From positions 62,001-126,000 of the forward strand of contig NZ_SOHK01000007.1 of the NCBI RefSeq assembly GCF_004404055.1: a stretch of DNA of 64,000 nt, in the 5' to 3' direction. The first letter of the stretch is position 1, and each line of letters starts with the position of its first letter. Below are positions 34,244-43,836 of the stretch, piece after piece. The DNA comes from Cryobacterium ruanii. GTDB lineage: Bacteria > Actinomycetota > Actinomycetes > Actinomycetales > Microbacteriaceae. A program made the translations under genes and the position numbers. Under the pieces are notes generated by a model. The model had not been told where the DNA came from. It made no database searches and was given only the letters and a program-made list of their open reading frames with translations.

Positions 34244-35092
34244 ATGCCCTTCATCACCGTTCCCGCCCCGAACGATCCCGCTCTTGAACTGCATTACGAA
34301 GACGTCGGCGCAGGCAAGCCCGTCGTACTGGTTCATGGCTGGCCGCTGAGCGGCAGATCCTGGGAAGGCCAGGTGCCCGCACTCGTTGACGCCGGCTACC
34401 GGGTCATCACCTATGACCGACGCGGGTTCGGCCAGTCATCACAGCCGTGGAACGGGTACGACTACGACACGTTCGCTGCCGACCTTAAGGCCGTGCTCGA
34501 CACACTCGACCTGCGAGAAGTCACCCTCATCGGGTTCTCGATGGGCGGCGGCGAGGTGGCCCGATACGTCGGCACCTATGGCACAGATCGCATCGCGAAG
34601 CTCGTTTTCGCCAGCGCGGTGACGCCGTACCTGTGGAAATCGGACGACAACCCCGATGGTGGTGTCGACGAGGGACTGGCCCAATGGTTCCACGACGGCC
34701 TGACCGCGGACCGGCCGGCATTCCTGCACGAATTTGTCCAGATGTTCTTCACCGCCGGCAAACCGTCGCTGATCAACAAGCCCAAGGTCAGCGACGAGCA
34801 GATTGCTTACAATCTCGATATCGCTTTGCTGGCGTCACCGAAGGGAACGCTCGACAGCACAGCAGCATTCGCGACGACGGACTTTCGCGATGACCTGACG
34901 AGAGTCACTGTACCGACCCTGGTGATACACGGCGACTCCGACACAATCGTGCCGTTTGAGGTCAGCGGCAAGCGCACTCACGAAGCCATCACCGAAAGCG
35001 AACTTGTGCTGATAGAGGATGCTCCGCACGGCCTGACCGTTACGCACAAGGCCGAATGGAACCGGCACGTACTCGCGTTCCTCGCGAAGTAG
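34244..35092 (+). CDS. Alpha/beta hydrolase (non-heme chloroperoxidase/esterase type)
   Basis: A 282-residue alpha/beta hydrolase with oxyanion loop VLVHGWPLSGRSW, nucleophile Ser99 in GFSMGGG, acid in VIHGDSDTIVPF and His in EDAPHGLTVTHK. YDRRGFGQSSQPWNGYDYDT is the typical stretch of the cofactor-free haloperoxidase group. ACAAGGAGAG precedes the ATG. Members act as esterases or perhydrolases. It probably answers to the MmyB-like regulator upstream. Confidence 0.9.
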   Translation: MPFITVPAPNDPALELHYEDVGAGKPVVLVHGWPLSGRSWEGQVPALVDAGYRVITYDRRGFGQSSQPWNGYDYDTFAADLKAVLDTLDLREVTLIGFSMGGGEVARYVGTYGTDRIAKLVFASAVTPYLWKSDDNPDGGVDEGLAQWFHDGLTADRPAFLHEFVQMFFTAGKPSLINKPKVSDEQIAYNLDIALLASPKGTLDSTAAFATTDFRDDLTRVTVPTLVIHGDSDTIVPFEVSGKRTHEAITESELVLIEDAPHGLTVTHKAEWNRHVLAFLAK

Positions 35093-35104
35093 CCGACTTG
35101 AGGA

Positions 35105-35132
35105 GGGCCCGTCGCTGACCGGTGGCGGGTCC
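35105..35132 (+). terminator. GC-rich hairpin after the hydrolase gene
   Basis: GGGCCCGTCGC and GTGGCGGGTCC pair over 11 positions with three G-T wobbles and a 6-base loop. There is no T-tract, so its strength as a terminator is uncertain. Confidence 0.4.
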
Positions 35133-35371
35133 TGGCCGCAGACAACCTCAGCGCATCGCACCATGACGCGCTTACTGGTAACGCCGGCCAAACCGAGTCG
35201 GGGCTCAAATATCCGTGGACTCGGCCTGGGGTCACCCGGCCAGTCCGCTTGAAGAGCGGGCGTCTCGTTCCAGACAGTTCCGGATATGGCGACCCAATCG
35301 TCGAGGCGCTGGCAAGGGCCGGCGAAGTACCGCTACCTGAACGGGGCCGAGCCGTGCGGGAGACCGAACGG

Positions 35372-36265
35372 TCAGGCCGCGATGACCTCTCGATTGTTGC
35401 GCTTCAGAAGACCCGCAATTGCGAAGACGATGCCGGCGATGATCAGTCCGAGAACAAGGCCGAATACGAGCGACATCGCAGTGTCGGTGAGCCAGACAAC
35501 GACGGGTCCGGCCGATTCGACCGCGTTTGTCGCGGCGTGCAACACGTCGTAGGGGCCGTGCCAGAACGTCTCGGCCAGGTTGGCAATCACGAGATGACCG
35601 CCGACCCACAGCATGGCGACCGTGCCGATGATTCCGATCACGCGGAACACGGCAGGCATCGCGGCCACGATGCGCGCTCCGGTGCGTCGCACCCGTCGCA
35701 CGGGGTTCTTCATCAGCGACAGGCCGATATCGTCAATCTTGACCAGCAGCGCGACCGCGCCGTAGACGAGCACCGTCATGCCGAGGCCGATGACCACCAG
35801 GGCGCCGAGCGTCATCCAGATGCCGAAGTCCGGGTCGAGGCTGGCCAGCGCGATCAGCATGATCTCCGTACTGAGGATGAGGTCGGTGCGAATGGCGCCG
35901 AAGATGAGCTTGCCCTCATCGCGCGATTCGGGCTCGTCGGCTCCGTGATGCGCGCCGAACCATTCGGTGACCTTCTCCGCGCCTTCAAAGCACAGGTAGG
36001 TACCGCCGAGGATCAGCAGCCACGGCAATACCCACGGCGCGAACGCGGACAGGAGTAGCGCGAGCGGGATGATGATGACGAACTTATTGACCAGGCTGCC
36101 CAGTGCGATGCGCCAGACGACGTGCAGCTCGCGCGCCGGGGAGAGCCCCTGAACGTACTGCGGGGTGACGGCCGCGTCGTCGATGACGACGCCCGCGGTT
36201 TTCGCACTCGCCTTGAGAGCGGCGGTAAGTATGTCATCGACTACGGCGAGCAAGCCGACCGACAT
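35372..36265 (-). CDS. DUF808 family membrane protein (YedI-like)
   Basis: A 297-residue protein. It opens MSVGLLAVVDDILTAALKAS, a family hallmark, and has VWRIALGSLVNKFVIIIPLA, LLILGGTYLCFEGAEKVTEW and AIRTDLILSTEIMLIALA, in line with DUF808 signatures. Six to eight hydrophobic segments indicate an integral inner-membrane protein. Function unknown. It faces the alpha/beta hydrolase tail to tail. Confidence 0.9.
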   Translation of the reverse strand: MSVGLLAVVDDILTAALKASAKTAGVVIDDAAVTPQYVQGLSPARELHVVWRIALGSLVNKFVIIIPLALLLSAFAPWVLPWLLILGGTYLCFEGAEKVTEWFGAHHGADEPESRDEGKLIFGAIRTDLILSTEIMLIALASLDPDFGIWMTLGALVVIGLGMTVLVYGAVALLVKIDDIGLSLMKNPVRRVRRTGARIVAAMPAVFRVIGIIGTVAMLWVGGHLVIANLAETFWHGPYDVLHAATNAVESAGPVVVWLTDTAMSLVFGLVLGLIIAGIVFAIAGLLKRNNREVIAA

Positions 36266-36713
36266 CTGGTTCTCCTTGAATGGGGCATCGTCCTCGGGAG
36301 GGACAACCGCTAGGTGTCTACAGTACCTCGTGCAGGTGTCCGCGAGCCGTGGCTAGGAGACAGACGAAAGCATCCGCTCGTGGGGACGCGGGTCTGTGCG
36401 GGGCATCTGCGAGCAGAGTCTTCGAAGGGCACCCGGTCGACGCTAAGCCGGACAGATTCTTGCCTTCGCTCGGCGAAACGCCGACCGGAGAAGGCCACTA
36501 GCCCGGTATAGCGATTCACCACCAGGGCCCAAAATGGGGGTACAGGTTCGGGTGTGTCCGCTGGCAACTCCGGTGCCTTCACGTCAGACTTCGTTCACCG
36601 AGGCTGTGCGGCGTCTGAGTCGCCGTATCGGTAGTTCCTTCTGTAGGGGGTGGAACGCAATTTCTCGCGCGTACCCGTGCGAGGGCACGACCACACGCGT
36701 CGACAGAGGAACC
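36266..36713. other. Intergenic region, about 450 bases
   Basis: No gene, repeat or clear hairpin is seen. It separates two divergently transcribed genes and so must hold both promoters. A longer reading frame for the rightward gene starts at 36534, but its first 60 codons lack conserved character. Confidence 0.45.
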
Positions 36714-38603
36714 ATGACCAACAGCACGACCTTTCAGGAACGATTCCGGTACTGGTTCGACAGCGTTATGGCCAGGGGCGCTGGCGCCCTGATGGCCCTG
36801 CTGGCCCTCGCCAGCCTCGTGTTCATCGCTCTGGTCGCCCTCGTGGTGATGGTCTTTGGGCTTTTTCCCACGGCCGAGCCCGGAGACCCGTCTCCCGGTT
36901 TCTTTGAAGTGCTCTGGGGCAACCTGATGCGCACCCTCGACAGCGGCACGATGGGAGGCGACGCGGGGTGGGGATTCCGCGGCGCCATGCTCGTCGTCAC
37001 CATCGGCGGCGTCATCATGGTGGCCAGCCTGATCGGTATTATCTCGAGCGCCTTCGACTCCAAGGTAGACGAGTTGCGCAAGGGCCGTTCCAAGGTCCTC
37101 GAGTCTGATCACACCCTCATCCTCGGCTGGAGCCCCAAGATCTACGCCATCGTCAGCGAGATCTGCGTCGCCAACGATTCCCGTAAGCGCTCGACCATCG
37201 TGATCCTGTCAGCTCGCGAAAAGGTCGACATGGAGGATGACCTGCGCGCCCAGGTGCCGAATACCGGAAGGACCCGCATCATCTGCCGCAGCGGCGACCC
37301 GATGAACCTCGCCGATCTGGAAATCAGCAACCCGCACACAGCGCGCAGTATCGTCATCCTCGCGCCGGAGGGCAACAGTGACCCGGACTCCGTCGTGATC
37401 AAGACCGCGCTGGCCCTCACCAATAATCCGCGCCGCAAGGAGTCGGCGTACCACATCGTCGGCGAAATCCAACACCCCGGCAATCTTGAGGCAGCCCGGC
37501 TGGTCGGCCGTGACGAAGCGCACTGGGTGCTCGCGAGCGACCTGATCAGTCGTATCACAGTGCAGAGTTGTCGGCAGAGCGGGCTCAGCGTGGTCTACAC
37601 CGAGCTGCTCGACTTCGACGGTCACGAGATCTATTTCACTGAGCAGCCCAACCTCGTCGGTCACACCTACTACGACGCTCAGTTGTCCTTCGCCGAATCC
37701 TGCGTCATGGGAATGGTCAAGCGCGGGGTTGTGCACCTCAACCCCGAACCCGACTTGGAGTATCAGAGCGGTGACCAGCTCATCGTGATTGCCGAAGACG
37801 ACAGCACCATTCGCATGAGCGTGCCCGGTGCGGCCGACGAGCAGGCGATCAACGACGCCAGCGTGCTCGCCGTCGCCCCCGAGCGCACCCTGGTGCTCGG
37901 CTACAATTCTGGTCTGCACGCCATGCTCGCCGAGCTGGACGAGTATGTCACCGCGGCCTCGAGCGTGACCGTGGTAGCCGACGTGGAGGATCCGCTCTTC
38001 GCCCCCTTTGAGAACATGTCGGTGACCTTTCAGAACGGCGACACCACAAGCCGCGCGCTCCTCGAAAGCCTCACGGTGGAGACGTACGACCACATTATTG
38101 TCCTGGCCGACAAGGGGGAGACCGTCGAGCCACAGCGTTCCGACGCCCGCACACTCATCACCCTGCTGCACCTGCGGGACATGGCAGACCAGGCGCAGGT
38201 CGACCTCAACGTTGTCAGTGAAATGCTCGACGATGCCAACCGCGAGCTGGCCGAAGTGACCCAGGCCGACGACTTCATTGTGAGCGACAAGCTCATCAGC
38301 CTGATGCTGTCGCAGATCTCCGAGAACAAGCATCTGACCGATGTGTTCAGCACACTGTTCTCCAGCGACGGAAGTGAAATCTACCTGCGCCCAGCGGATG
38401 TTTATATTCGCCCGGGCGCGGAGGTCGACTTCTACACCGTGCTTGAGGCTGCTCGGCGTCGCGGTGAAACCGCCATTGGCTACCGCGTCGCCGAACACGC
38501 CCGCAGCAGCGCCCACGCCTACGGGGTCTCCGTCAACCCGAACAAGAGCCAGAAGCGCAGCTTCGCTGCCGACGACAAGATCATCGTGCTGGCCAACGAT
38601 TAG
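36714..38603 (+). CDS. CASTOR/POLLUX-related putative ion channel
   Basis: A 629-residue protein. The N-terminus has a transmembrane helix (ALMALLALASLVFIALVALV), a pore-like region (LWGNLMRTLDSGTMGGDAGW) and a second helix (FRGAMLVVTIGGVIMVASLI). Two RCK-like Rossmann domains follow: DHTLILGWSPKIYAIVSEI and, at about 390, RTLVLGYNSGLHAMLAEL. This matches bacterial relatives of plant CASTOR/POLLUX channels. The start at 36714 has AGAGGAA upstream and is preferred over the frame start at 36534. Ion selectivity is not known. Confidence 0.88.
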   Translation: MTNSTTFQERFRYWFDSVMARGAGALMALLALASLVFIALVALVVMVFGLFPTAEPGDPSPGFFEVLWGNLMRTLDSGTMGGDAGWGFRGAMLVVTIGGVIMVASLIGIISSAFDSKVDELRKGRSKVLESDHTLILGWSPKIYAIVSEICVANDSRKRSTIVILSAREKVDMEDDLRAQVPNTGRTRIICRSGDPMNLADLEISNPHTARSIVILAPEGNSDPDSVVIKTALALTNNPRRKESAYHIVGEIQHPGNLEAARLVGRDEAHWVLASDLISRITVQSCRQSGLSVVYTELLDFDGHEIYFTEQPNLVGHTYYDAQLSFAESCVMGMVKRGVVHLNPEPDLEYQSGDQLIVIAEDDSTIRMSVPGAADEQAINDASVLAVAPERTLVLGYNSGLHAMLAELDEYVTAASSVTVVADVEDPLFAPFENMSVTFQNGDTTSRALLESLTVETYDHIIVLADKGETVEPQRSDARTLITLLHLRDMADQAQVDLNVVSEMLDDANRELAEVTQADDFIVSDKLISLMLSQISENKHLTDVFSTLFSSDGSEIYLRPADVYIRPGAEVDFYTVLEAARRRGETAIGYRVAEHARSSAHAYGVSVNPNKSQKRSFAADDKIIVLAND

Positions 38604-38824
38604 GGCGAAATCGCCTAGACAGCTTTGAGCTTCGGGGCTACTGTTCCCTCGTCGGCGTCTGTGTGCGTCGGCTCCTTCGGGACAGCACGATCCACGTCGC
38701 ACCGGTGCGCCGCACACACGCAGCACCCGTTGTCGCATCCTCCAGCACCATCGTTTTCCCCGCGACTCGTCGTGCCTTCTCGGACAACCACCCTGAAATC
38801 CACACCGAGTCAAGGAGAAACGTT

Positions 38825-39961
38825 GTGAAAAAGTTGGTCTTTACCGCAGTCGCCTGCGTCACCGCCGTCGCTTCGGCAATGGTCGCGGCCCCGGCATCCG
38901 CTGTGGAGATTCCCATTCTCGGGGGTCCCACGGTGTTGGCGAACGATCTCTTCCTACCCCTGAGCCTGGCTGTCGGCACCGGCGGAACCGTGTACGTTTC
39001 GCAGAACGGCCCCGGGTTGCTGAACCGGATCAGTCCCGATGGCACGAACAGCGTGATCGCGAGTGCGACGCCCGGCGATGAGCTCGGTGCAGTTTCGGTG
39101 CGAAACGGCACGGTGTACTACTCCACGAACACTCAGGACCACACGGCATCAGTCCTGTACGCACTGCCCGCAGGTGGTGTCGCCACGCCGCTGGGCGATA
39201 TTTACGCCTATGAGAGCACGGCGAACCCGGACCAGGTCAACACCTACGGATTCGTCGACCTGCCGCAGTCCTGCCTCGACGAATTCGATCCGGCGTCACC
39301 ACTGGGGCCGGCGACCTACACCGGAGTCGTTGATACCCACCCGTACGCCAGCCTTGCGCTGGACGACGGCGTTTACGTGGCGGATGCCGGCGCGAACGCC
39401 GTTCTGAAAGTGGGTTACGACGGCACGGTCAGCACCGCTGCCGTTCTCCCGGCCGGCGACCCGATCGTGGTCAGCGCCGAACTCGCTGCGGGCGTCGGGT
39501 TTCCGGCCTGTGTCGTTGGAGCCAGCTACCGGTTCGAACCGGTGCCGACCGACGTCGAACAGGGTAAGGACGGCTGGCTCTACGTCACGAGCCTGCCCGG
39601 CGGACCCGAAGACGCGAGCCTCGGCGCCCGCGGCGCGGTCTACCGGTTCAATCCGGTCGACGGCGAAGTGCAGTTCGTGAAGGGCGGGTTCGTTGGAGCG
39701 ACCGACCTGGCGGTGTCACAGCGCACCGGACTGATTGCCGTGACCGAGCTGTTCGGGGGCCCGAACGGCACCGGACAGGTTTCCGTGTTCCATCCGACCC
39801 TGACCGATCGGGTGCTGCAGATTCCGGCCACCTCACCGTCGGCGATCGAGCTTGCCGGCAACAGCGTGTATGTCACGACGAACTCTTTCGTGCCCGACGC
39901 TACCGGTGCTCCGCAGCCGATCGGCAAGGTCGTGAAGCTCTCGGTGAGCCTCAACGGCTAG
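38825..39961 (+). CDS. Secreted ScyD/ScyE family protein
   Basis: A 378-residue exported protein. It begins with a Sec signal (KKLVFTAVACVTAVASAMVA, cleavage after APASA). The mature part is a beta-propeller-like chain: LPLSLAVGTGGTVYVSQNGP, YASLALDDGVYVADAGANAV, TDVEQGKDGWLYVTSLPGGP, VYRFNPVDGE. These match the ScyD/ScyE family. The start is GTG at 38825, seven bases after AAGGAG; an upstream frame to 38663 would hide the signal. Role outside the cell is unknown. Confidence 0.85.
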   Translation: MKKLVFTAVACVTAVASAMVAAPASAVEIPILGGPTVLANDLFLPLSLAVGTGGTVYVSQNGPGLLNRISPDGTNSVIASATPGDELGAVSVRNGTVYYSTNTQDHTASVLYALPAGGVATPLGDIYAYESTANPDQVNTYGFVDLPQSCLDEFDPASPLGPATYTGVVDTHPYASLALDDGVYVADAGANAVLKVGYDGTVSTAAVLPAGDPIVVSAELAAGVGFPACVVGASYRFEPVPTDVEQGKDGWLYVTSLPGGPEDASLGARGAVYRFNPVDGEVQFVKGGFVGATDLAVSQRTGLIAVTELFGGPNGTGQVSVFHPTLTDRVLQIPATSPSAIELAGNSVYVTTNSFVPDATGAPQPIGKVVKLSVSLNG

Positions 39962-40396
39962 GCCGCGGCATCCGCTCGAAGTGGATGCATCGCCGGCCGC
40001 GGCTGACGGTGCATCCACCCAGGATGTCGTGTCGAGGTCGCACCGGAAACCCATACCCGGTTCTGTGAGCGGATAGCGTGGTGACGCCGGCACAACCTCT
40101 AGTTTCTTTCGCAGCTGCGCGACGGAACGATCCCGCGTCGATCCTCACGACTTCCCTTAGCCGCATGGCCTGAAGCTAACGTCATTGCCTCGTACCGTGC
40201 TGGCTGCGCGAAGGATTGCCTGGGCGCTGAACTTTTCCCGGCCGTACCTCGTGGTAGCTCCAGGCCCCCTACGCCTGCATGCCCGAACAGCGCACCGGGT
40301 CTTCGACAGAATCGGTCAACGACAGCGGCAGTCATCGAAACGCACCACTTCATCCCGCACCACTTCAGACCAGTTCACCGAGAGAAGGAAGCAATC
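39962..40396. other. Intergenic region with terminator hairpin
   Basis: No gene is seen in about 430 bases. The hairpin at 39981-40018 probably ends the ScyD-like transcript, and the promoter and leader of the lipoprotein gene must lie in the second half. Confidence 0.45.
39981..40018 (+). terminator. Hairpin downstream of ScyD-like gene
   Basis: GTGGATGCA at 39981-39989 and TGCATCCAC at 40010-40018 are exact reverse complements around a GC-rich centre. There is no T-run. Confidence 0.5.
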
Positions 40397-40897
40397 ATGA
40401 ACAGCAGAATCTGGCTCAGGGTCGGGCCGGTCGTCGGGGCGGTGGCGCTCAGCGTTCTCGCGCTGACCGGATGCTCGCAGGGAACGACGACACCGGCGGC
40501 CGACACGTCGAGCTCGGCGACCGAGGAGGCCGAACCGCCCGCCGAGGCCACGCTCGCCACCGCCGACAGTTCGCTCGGCACGATCGTCGTCGACCCAGCA
40601 GGCATGACCCTATATGTCTTCGACAAAGATGTCGCGGACTCGGGAAAGAGCTCCTGCGAGGGCGACTGCCTCGTCAAATGGCCCCCCGTCGTCGCCGAAA
40701 CCGACACGCCCGTCGTTGACGGTGTCACCGGAACGGTCGGTGTCATCACCCGCACGGACGGCACCAAGCAGGTCACGCTCAACGGGCTGCCCCTGTACTA
40801 CTGGGCTGGCGACGCTGCTGCCGGTGACACTACCGGCCAGGCCGTCGGCGGCGTCTGGTGGATGGTCGCACCCAACGGCGACAAGATTGCCGGCTAG
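40397..40897 (+). CDS. Lipoprotein with secreted repeat (PF03640, Lipoprotein_15)
   Basis: A 166-residue lipoprotein: signal NSRIWLRVGPVVGAVALSVL, lipobox ALTGC, a Thr/Ser/Glu-rich linker (PAADTSSSATEEAEPPAEAT), then two repeats. The first is DPAGMTLYVFDKDVADSGKS with CEGDCLVKWPPV and the second GLPLYYWAGDAAAGDTTGQA with VGGVWWMVAP. This is the complete family pattern. It is membrane-anchored on the outside; function unknown. AGAAGGAAG precedes the ATG. Confidence 0.92.
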   Translation: MNSRIWLRVGPVVGAVALSVLALTGCSQGTTTPAADTSSSATEEAEPPAEATLATADSSLGTIVVDPAGMTLYVFDKDVADSGKSSCEGDCLVKWPPVVAETDTPVVDGVTGTVGVITRTDGTKQVTLNGLPLYYWAGDAAAGDTTGQAVGGVWWMVAPNGDKIAG

Positions 40898-40944
40898 CAC
40901 GATCACTCTCCGGTAGTCTCTGGCAGACCACCTCGCCCATCGGC

Positions 40945-41061
40945 ACCGCGAAGCCGATGGGCGCGGCGCGGTGTCCGGCGGCAACCGCGAAGCCGATGGG
41001 CGCGGCGCGGAGTGCGGCGGCAACCGCGAAGCCGGTGGGCGCGGCACGGTGTGCGGCGGCA
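40945..41061 (+). repeat. Three tandem 39-bp repeats before the polymerase gene
   Basis: The unit begins ACCGCGAAGCCGATGGGCGC and recurs at 40945, 40984 and 41023, with a partial fourth from 41062. Copies differ by a few bases. The unit length is a multiple of three and in frame with the downstream gene, giving TAKPMGAARCPAA-like units if translated. Confidence 0.85.
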
Positions 41062-41079
41062 ACGGGGCAGAATGAGGGA

Positions 41080-42840
41080 GTGTATGTCCTGGTGCGGCGA
41101 GCGAGCGACGGTGAATTCCTCGTCGACACGCTGGACGAGGCCGGAATTCCGCGTGCGGCGGTACGCCGCCTCACCCTGTCCGCGTTTTTGTCGTTCGTCG
41201 CGTCGGTCGAACCGAGCACGCCCGCGCCGCGCTGGGTCTGGGACGACACCGCCCTTATCTATCCGACTCTGCTGGCCGGCGGAATCCGGGTGCGGCGCTG
41301 CTACGATCTTCGCTTGTGTCATGTCATCCTGAAAAATTCGGCCCTCACGATGACAAGCGAACTCGCCCTGGCCGCGCCGGACCGTTGGGACGTCGCGAGT
41401 TCACCCGCGAGTGACCAGGCCGTACCACGGGCGACCCTCTTCGATTTCGACGCTACCTCAGTCGATGACGGTACCGGTGAATCCACAGCACGAGAGTTTC
41501 GCCGCCAACTCGATGCTGTGGCATCTGCCGGCGAACCGGGACGACTACGGCTGCTGCTCGCCGCCGAATCCTCCGGGGCGCTCGTGGCCGCGGAGATGCG
41601 CTACGCCGGGCTGCCCTGGCGCACTGACGTGCATGATCTCCTCCTCACTCGGGAACTGGGAGCACGCGTCGCACTCGGCGTTCGGCCGGAACGTCTGGAA
41701 ACACTGGCCCAATGCATCCGCTCGGAACTGGATGATGCCGCCCTTAACCCGGACTCACCGCAGGAGCTGATCAAGGCGCTGCAACGCGCCGGCCTCGCCG
41801 TCACCTCCACCCGCGGGTGGGAGTTGAAAAAGTTGCAGCATCCGGTCATCGAACCGTTGTTGCAGTACAAAAAATTGTCGCGGCTGCTCAGCGCCAACGG
41901 CTGGACCTGGATGGAATCGTGGGTCGTCGACGGCCGGTTCCACGCCGACTATGTGCCTGGAGGAGTCGTGACCGGTCGCTGGGCGACCCGCGGCGGCGGG
42001 GCGTTACAGCTGCCCAGGCAGATTCGCGGTGCCGTCGTAGCCGACGACGGCTGGAAATTCGTCGTTGCCGATGCCGCACAGCTCGAACCGCGCATACTCG
42101 CCGCGCTTGCGCAGGATACGGGCATGGCGCGGGCCGGTCGCGGCACCGACCTGTATGCCGGAATCGTGTCCAGCGGTGTCGTCGAAACGCGCGACCATGC
42201 CAAGGTCGCCATGCTTGGTGCCATGTACGGGGCCACGACGGGGGAGAGTGGCCGTCTGATGCCGCGACTGGCCCGAGCCTACCCCCAGGCCATCGCGCTC
42301 ACTGAGTCGGCGGCTCGCGCCGGTGAGCGCGGCGAGGTCGTGACGACCCGGCTCGGGCGCTCGTCACCGATACCCGGACCGGGCTGGCACGAGTCTCAGG
42401 CGCAGGCGTATCACCAGGAGGCCACGGCCACCGATGAGCGGCGGGCGCGCAGCCAGGCCCGGGATTGGGGGCGTTTCACTCGCAACTTCATCGTGCAGGG
42501 CAGCGCCGCTGAGTGGGCGCTGTGCTGGATTGCGGAGATCCGACGCGAGCTCACGGCCCTCACGATAGCGGATGCCCCACCGGGGCTGCCAGGTGAGTCG
42601 GGTTCTCGCGCCGAACGGTCGGCATCGCCGGGGGCCCGCGCACCCTTCAACAGCACGCCGCACCTGGTGTTCTTTCTGCACGACGAGGTGATCGTACATA
42701 CGCCGGCCGTGCACGCCGACGCCGTGGTCCAGATCGTCACGACGGCCGCCGAGACGGCCGGTCGACTGTTGTTCGGCGACTTTCCGGTGGATTTCATGCT
42801 CACCGTGGCCACGGTCGACAACTACGCCCAGGCGAAATAG
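41080..42840 (+). CDS. PolA-like bifunctional 3'-5' exonuclease/DNA polymerase
   Basis: About 586 residues. The N-terminal third is a degenerate exonuclease-like domain (LRLLLAAESSGALVAAEMRY), followed by an A-family polymerase. Motif A reads VVADAAQLEPRILAALAQD, motif B KVAMLGAMYGATTGESG, and motif C FFLHDEVIVH. No 5' nuclease is present. This is the second PolA-like protein common in actinobacteria. Start: GTG at 41080 is adopted. The open frame continues upstream through the 39-bp repeats, so a longer N-terminus starting at an in-repeat ATG cannot be excluded. Confidence 0.85.
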   Translation: MYVLVRRASDGEFLVDTLDEAGIPRAAVRRLTLSAFLSFVASVEPSTPAPRWVWDDTALIYPTLLAGGIRVRRCYDLRLCHVILKNSALTMTSELALAAPDRWDVASSPASDQAVPRATLFDFDATSVDDGTGESTAREFRRQLDAVASAGEPGRLRLLLAAESSGALVAAEMRYAGLPWRTDVHDLLLTRELGARVALGVRPERLETLAQCIRSELDDAALNPDSPQELIKALQRAGLAVTSTRGWELKKLQHPVIEPLLQYKKLSRLLSANGWTWMESWVVDGRFHADYVPGGVVTGRWATRGGGALQLPRQIRGAVVADDGWKFVVADAAQLEPRILAALAQDTGMARAGRGTDLYAGIVSSGVVETRDHAKVAMLGAMYGATTGESGRLMPRLARAYPQAIALTESAARAGERGEVVTTRLGRSSPIPGPGWHESQAQAYHQEATATDERRARSQARDWGRFTRNFIVQGSAAEWALCWIAEIRRELTALTIADAPPGLPGESGSRAERSASPGARAPFNSTPHLVFFLHDEVIVHTPAVHADAVVQIVTTAAETAGRLLFGDFPVDFMLTVATVDNYAQAK

Positions 42841-43132
42841 ATCGAGCCGACTGGGCCCCGTGCCGCCAACGACCGCTGCGCGCGGCCGGCGAATCGGCGA
42901 GGGCGCTCCGAGCAAGTCGTGCTGGCCCGCAGGAACCCGGCGCCAGCCCATGTCGTTGACGGTCCGTGGTTGTACATGCGCAGGTGGCTGGGGCATAATG
43001 ACGCTATCGGTTTGCTGGGCTTTAGAGACCGAACAATTTCACATTCGCCATCGTGCCCACAACTATGAGTTGAAAGCGCGGTCGTTCCGAGGTCGTTGGG
43101 GAAGACGAACCTACTAGGAACGGAGATACACG

Positions 43133-43654
43133 ATGGACGCAACACTTAACCGTCGGGCACCGATTGCTCGGGGGATGATTTTCATGCACTCATCTCCGCG
43201 CGCCGTCTGCCCGCACGTGGAGTGGTCGGCTGGCCGTGCGCTCGGTGAAGCCGTCAATTTCGACTGGTCGGAACAACCCGCTCTGCCCGGCTCCTACCGG
43301 GCCGAGTACTTTTGGGAGGGAGGCCCGGGTACCGGCGCAGCACTCGCATCCGCTCTGCGCGGGTGGGAACAGTTGCGCTTCGAAGTGACCGAAGACGCCG
43401 GGCCCGATTCGGATGGCGGCCGGTGGCTGCACACGCCCGAACTCGGCATCTTCCATGCGCAGACCGACAGTGTGGGCAATGTCGTCGTGCCGGAAGATCG
43501 CATTCGCTCGGCGATGGAGCACGCGGGGGCGAATGCCATCGAGCTACATCGGCAGCTGCGCCTGGCCCTCGGGCAATCGTGGGATGACGAACTGGAACCA
43601 TTCCGCCAGGCGAGCGATTTGAATGCAGTGGTCTGGCTGCATCAGGTCGGCTGA
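43133..43654 (+). CDS. DUF3145 domain-containing protein
   Basis: A 173-residue protein of the actinobacterial DUF3145 family: GMIFMHSSPRAVCPHVEWSA, GSYRAEYFWEGGPGTGAALA, GIFHAQTDSVGNVVVPEDRI, WDDELEPFRQASDLNAVVWL. Length and all blocks are as usual. ACGGAGA precedes the ATG. It is convergent to the fatty-acid operon, and a hairpin terminator lies between them. Function unknown. Confidence 0.92.
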   Translation: MDATLNRRAPIARGMIFMHSSPRAVCPHVEWSAGRALGEAVNFDWSEQPALPGSYRAEYFWEGGPGTGAALASALRGWEQLRFEVTEDAGPDSDGGRWLHTPELGIFHAQTDSVGNVVVPEDRIRSAMEHAGANAIELHRQLRLALGQSWDDELEPFRQASDLNAVVWLHQVG

Positions 43655-43785
43655 TCAGCGGGCACCGCAAGAGTGCGGTTCGCCCATGGCGGCGTGGCCT
43701 GGCGACCGGTGACGTTCCCGGCGGCAATCCCGCGAAGTCACAGTCTGTGCCCCTGATACCGATAAGGCACGGTGAATCGCTTTAC

Positions 43786-43823
43786 AGAAATGACCCTGTC
43801 CGAAGCCGGACGGGGTCATTTCT
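43786..43823. terminator. Bidirectional rho-independent terminator between DUF3145 and fabF
   Basis: AGAAATGACCC-TGTCCG and CGGACG-GGGTCATTTCT form a long, nearly perfect stem with a short loop. The A- and T-rich ends allow action on both convergent transcripts. Confidence 0.88.
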
Positions 43824-43836
43824 GATCGTGCAGAGA

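Noticed and set aside
35249-36058. 269-codon plus-strand open frame
   Set aside because: Antisense to the DUF808 gene and extremely rich in charged residues, as expected opposite membrane helices.
37209-38813. 534-codon open frame on the minus strand
   Set aside because: It is entirely antisense to the CASTOR/POLLUX-like channel gene, has His/Val/Gly-rich composition typical of the reverse strand of GC-rich genes, and shows no domain.
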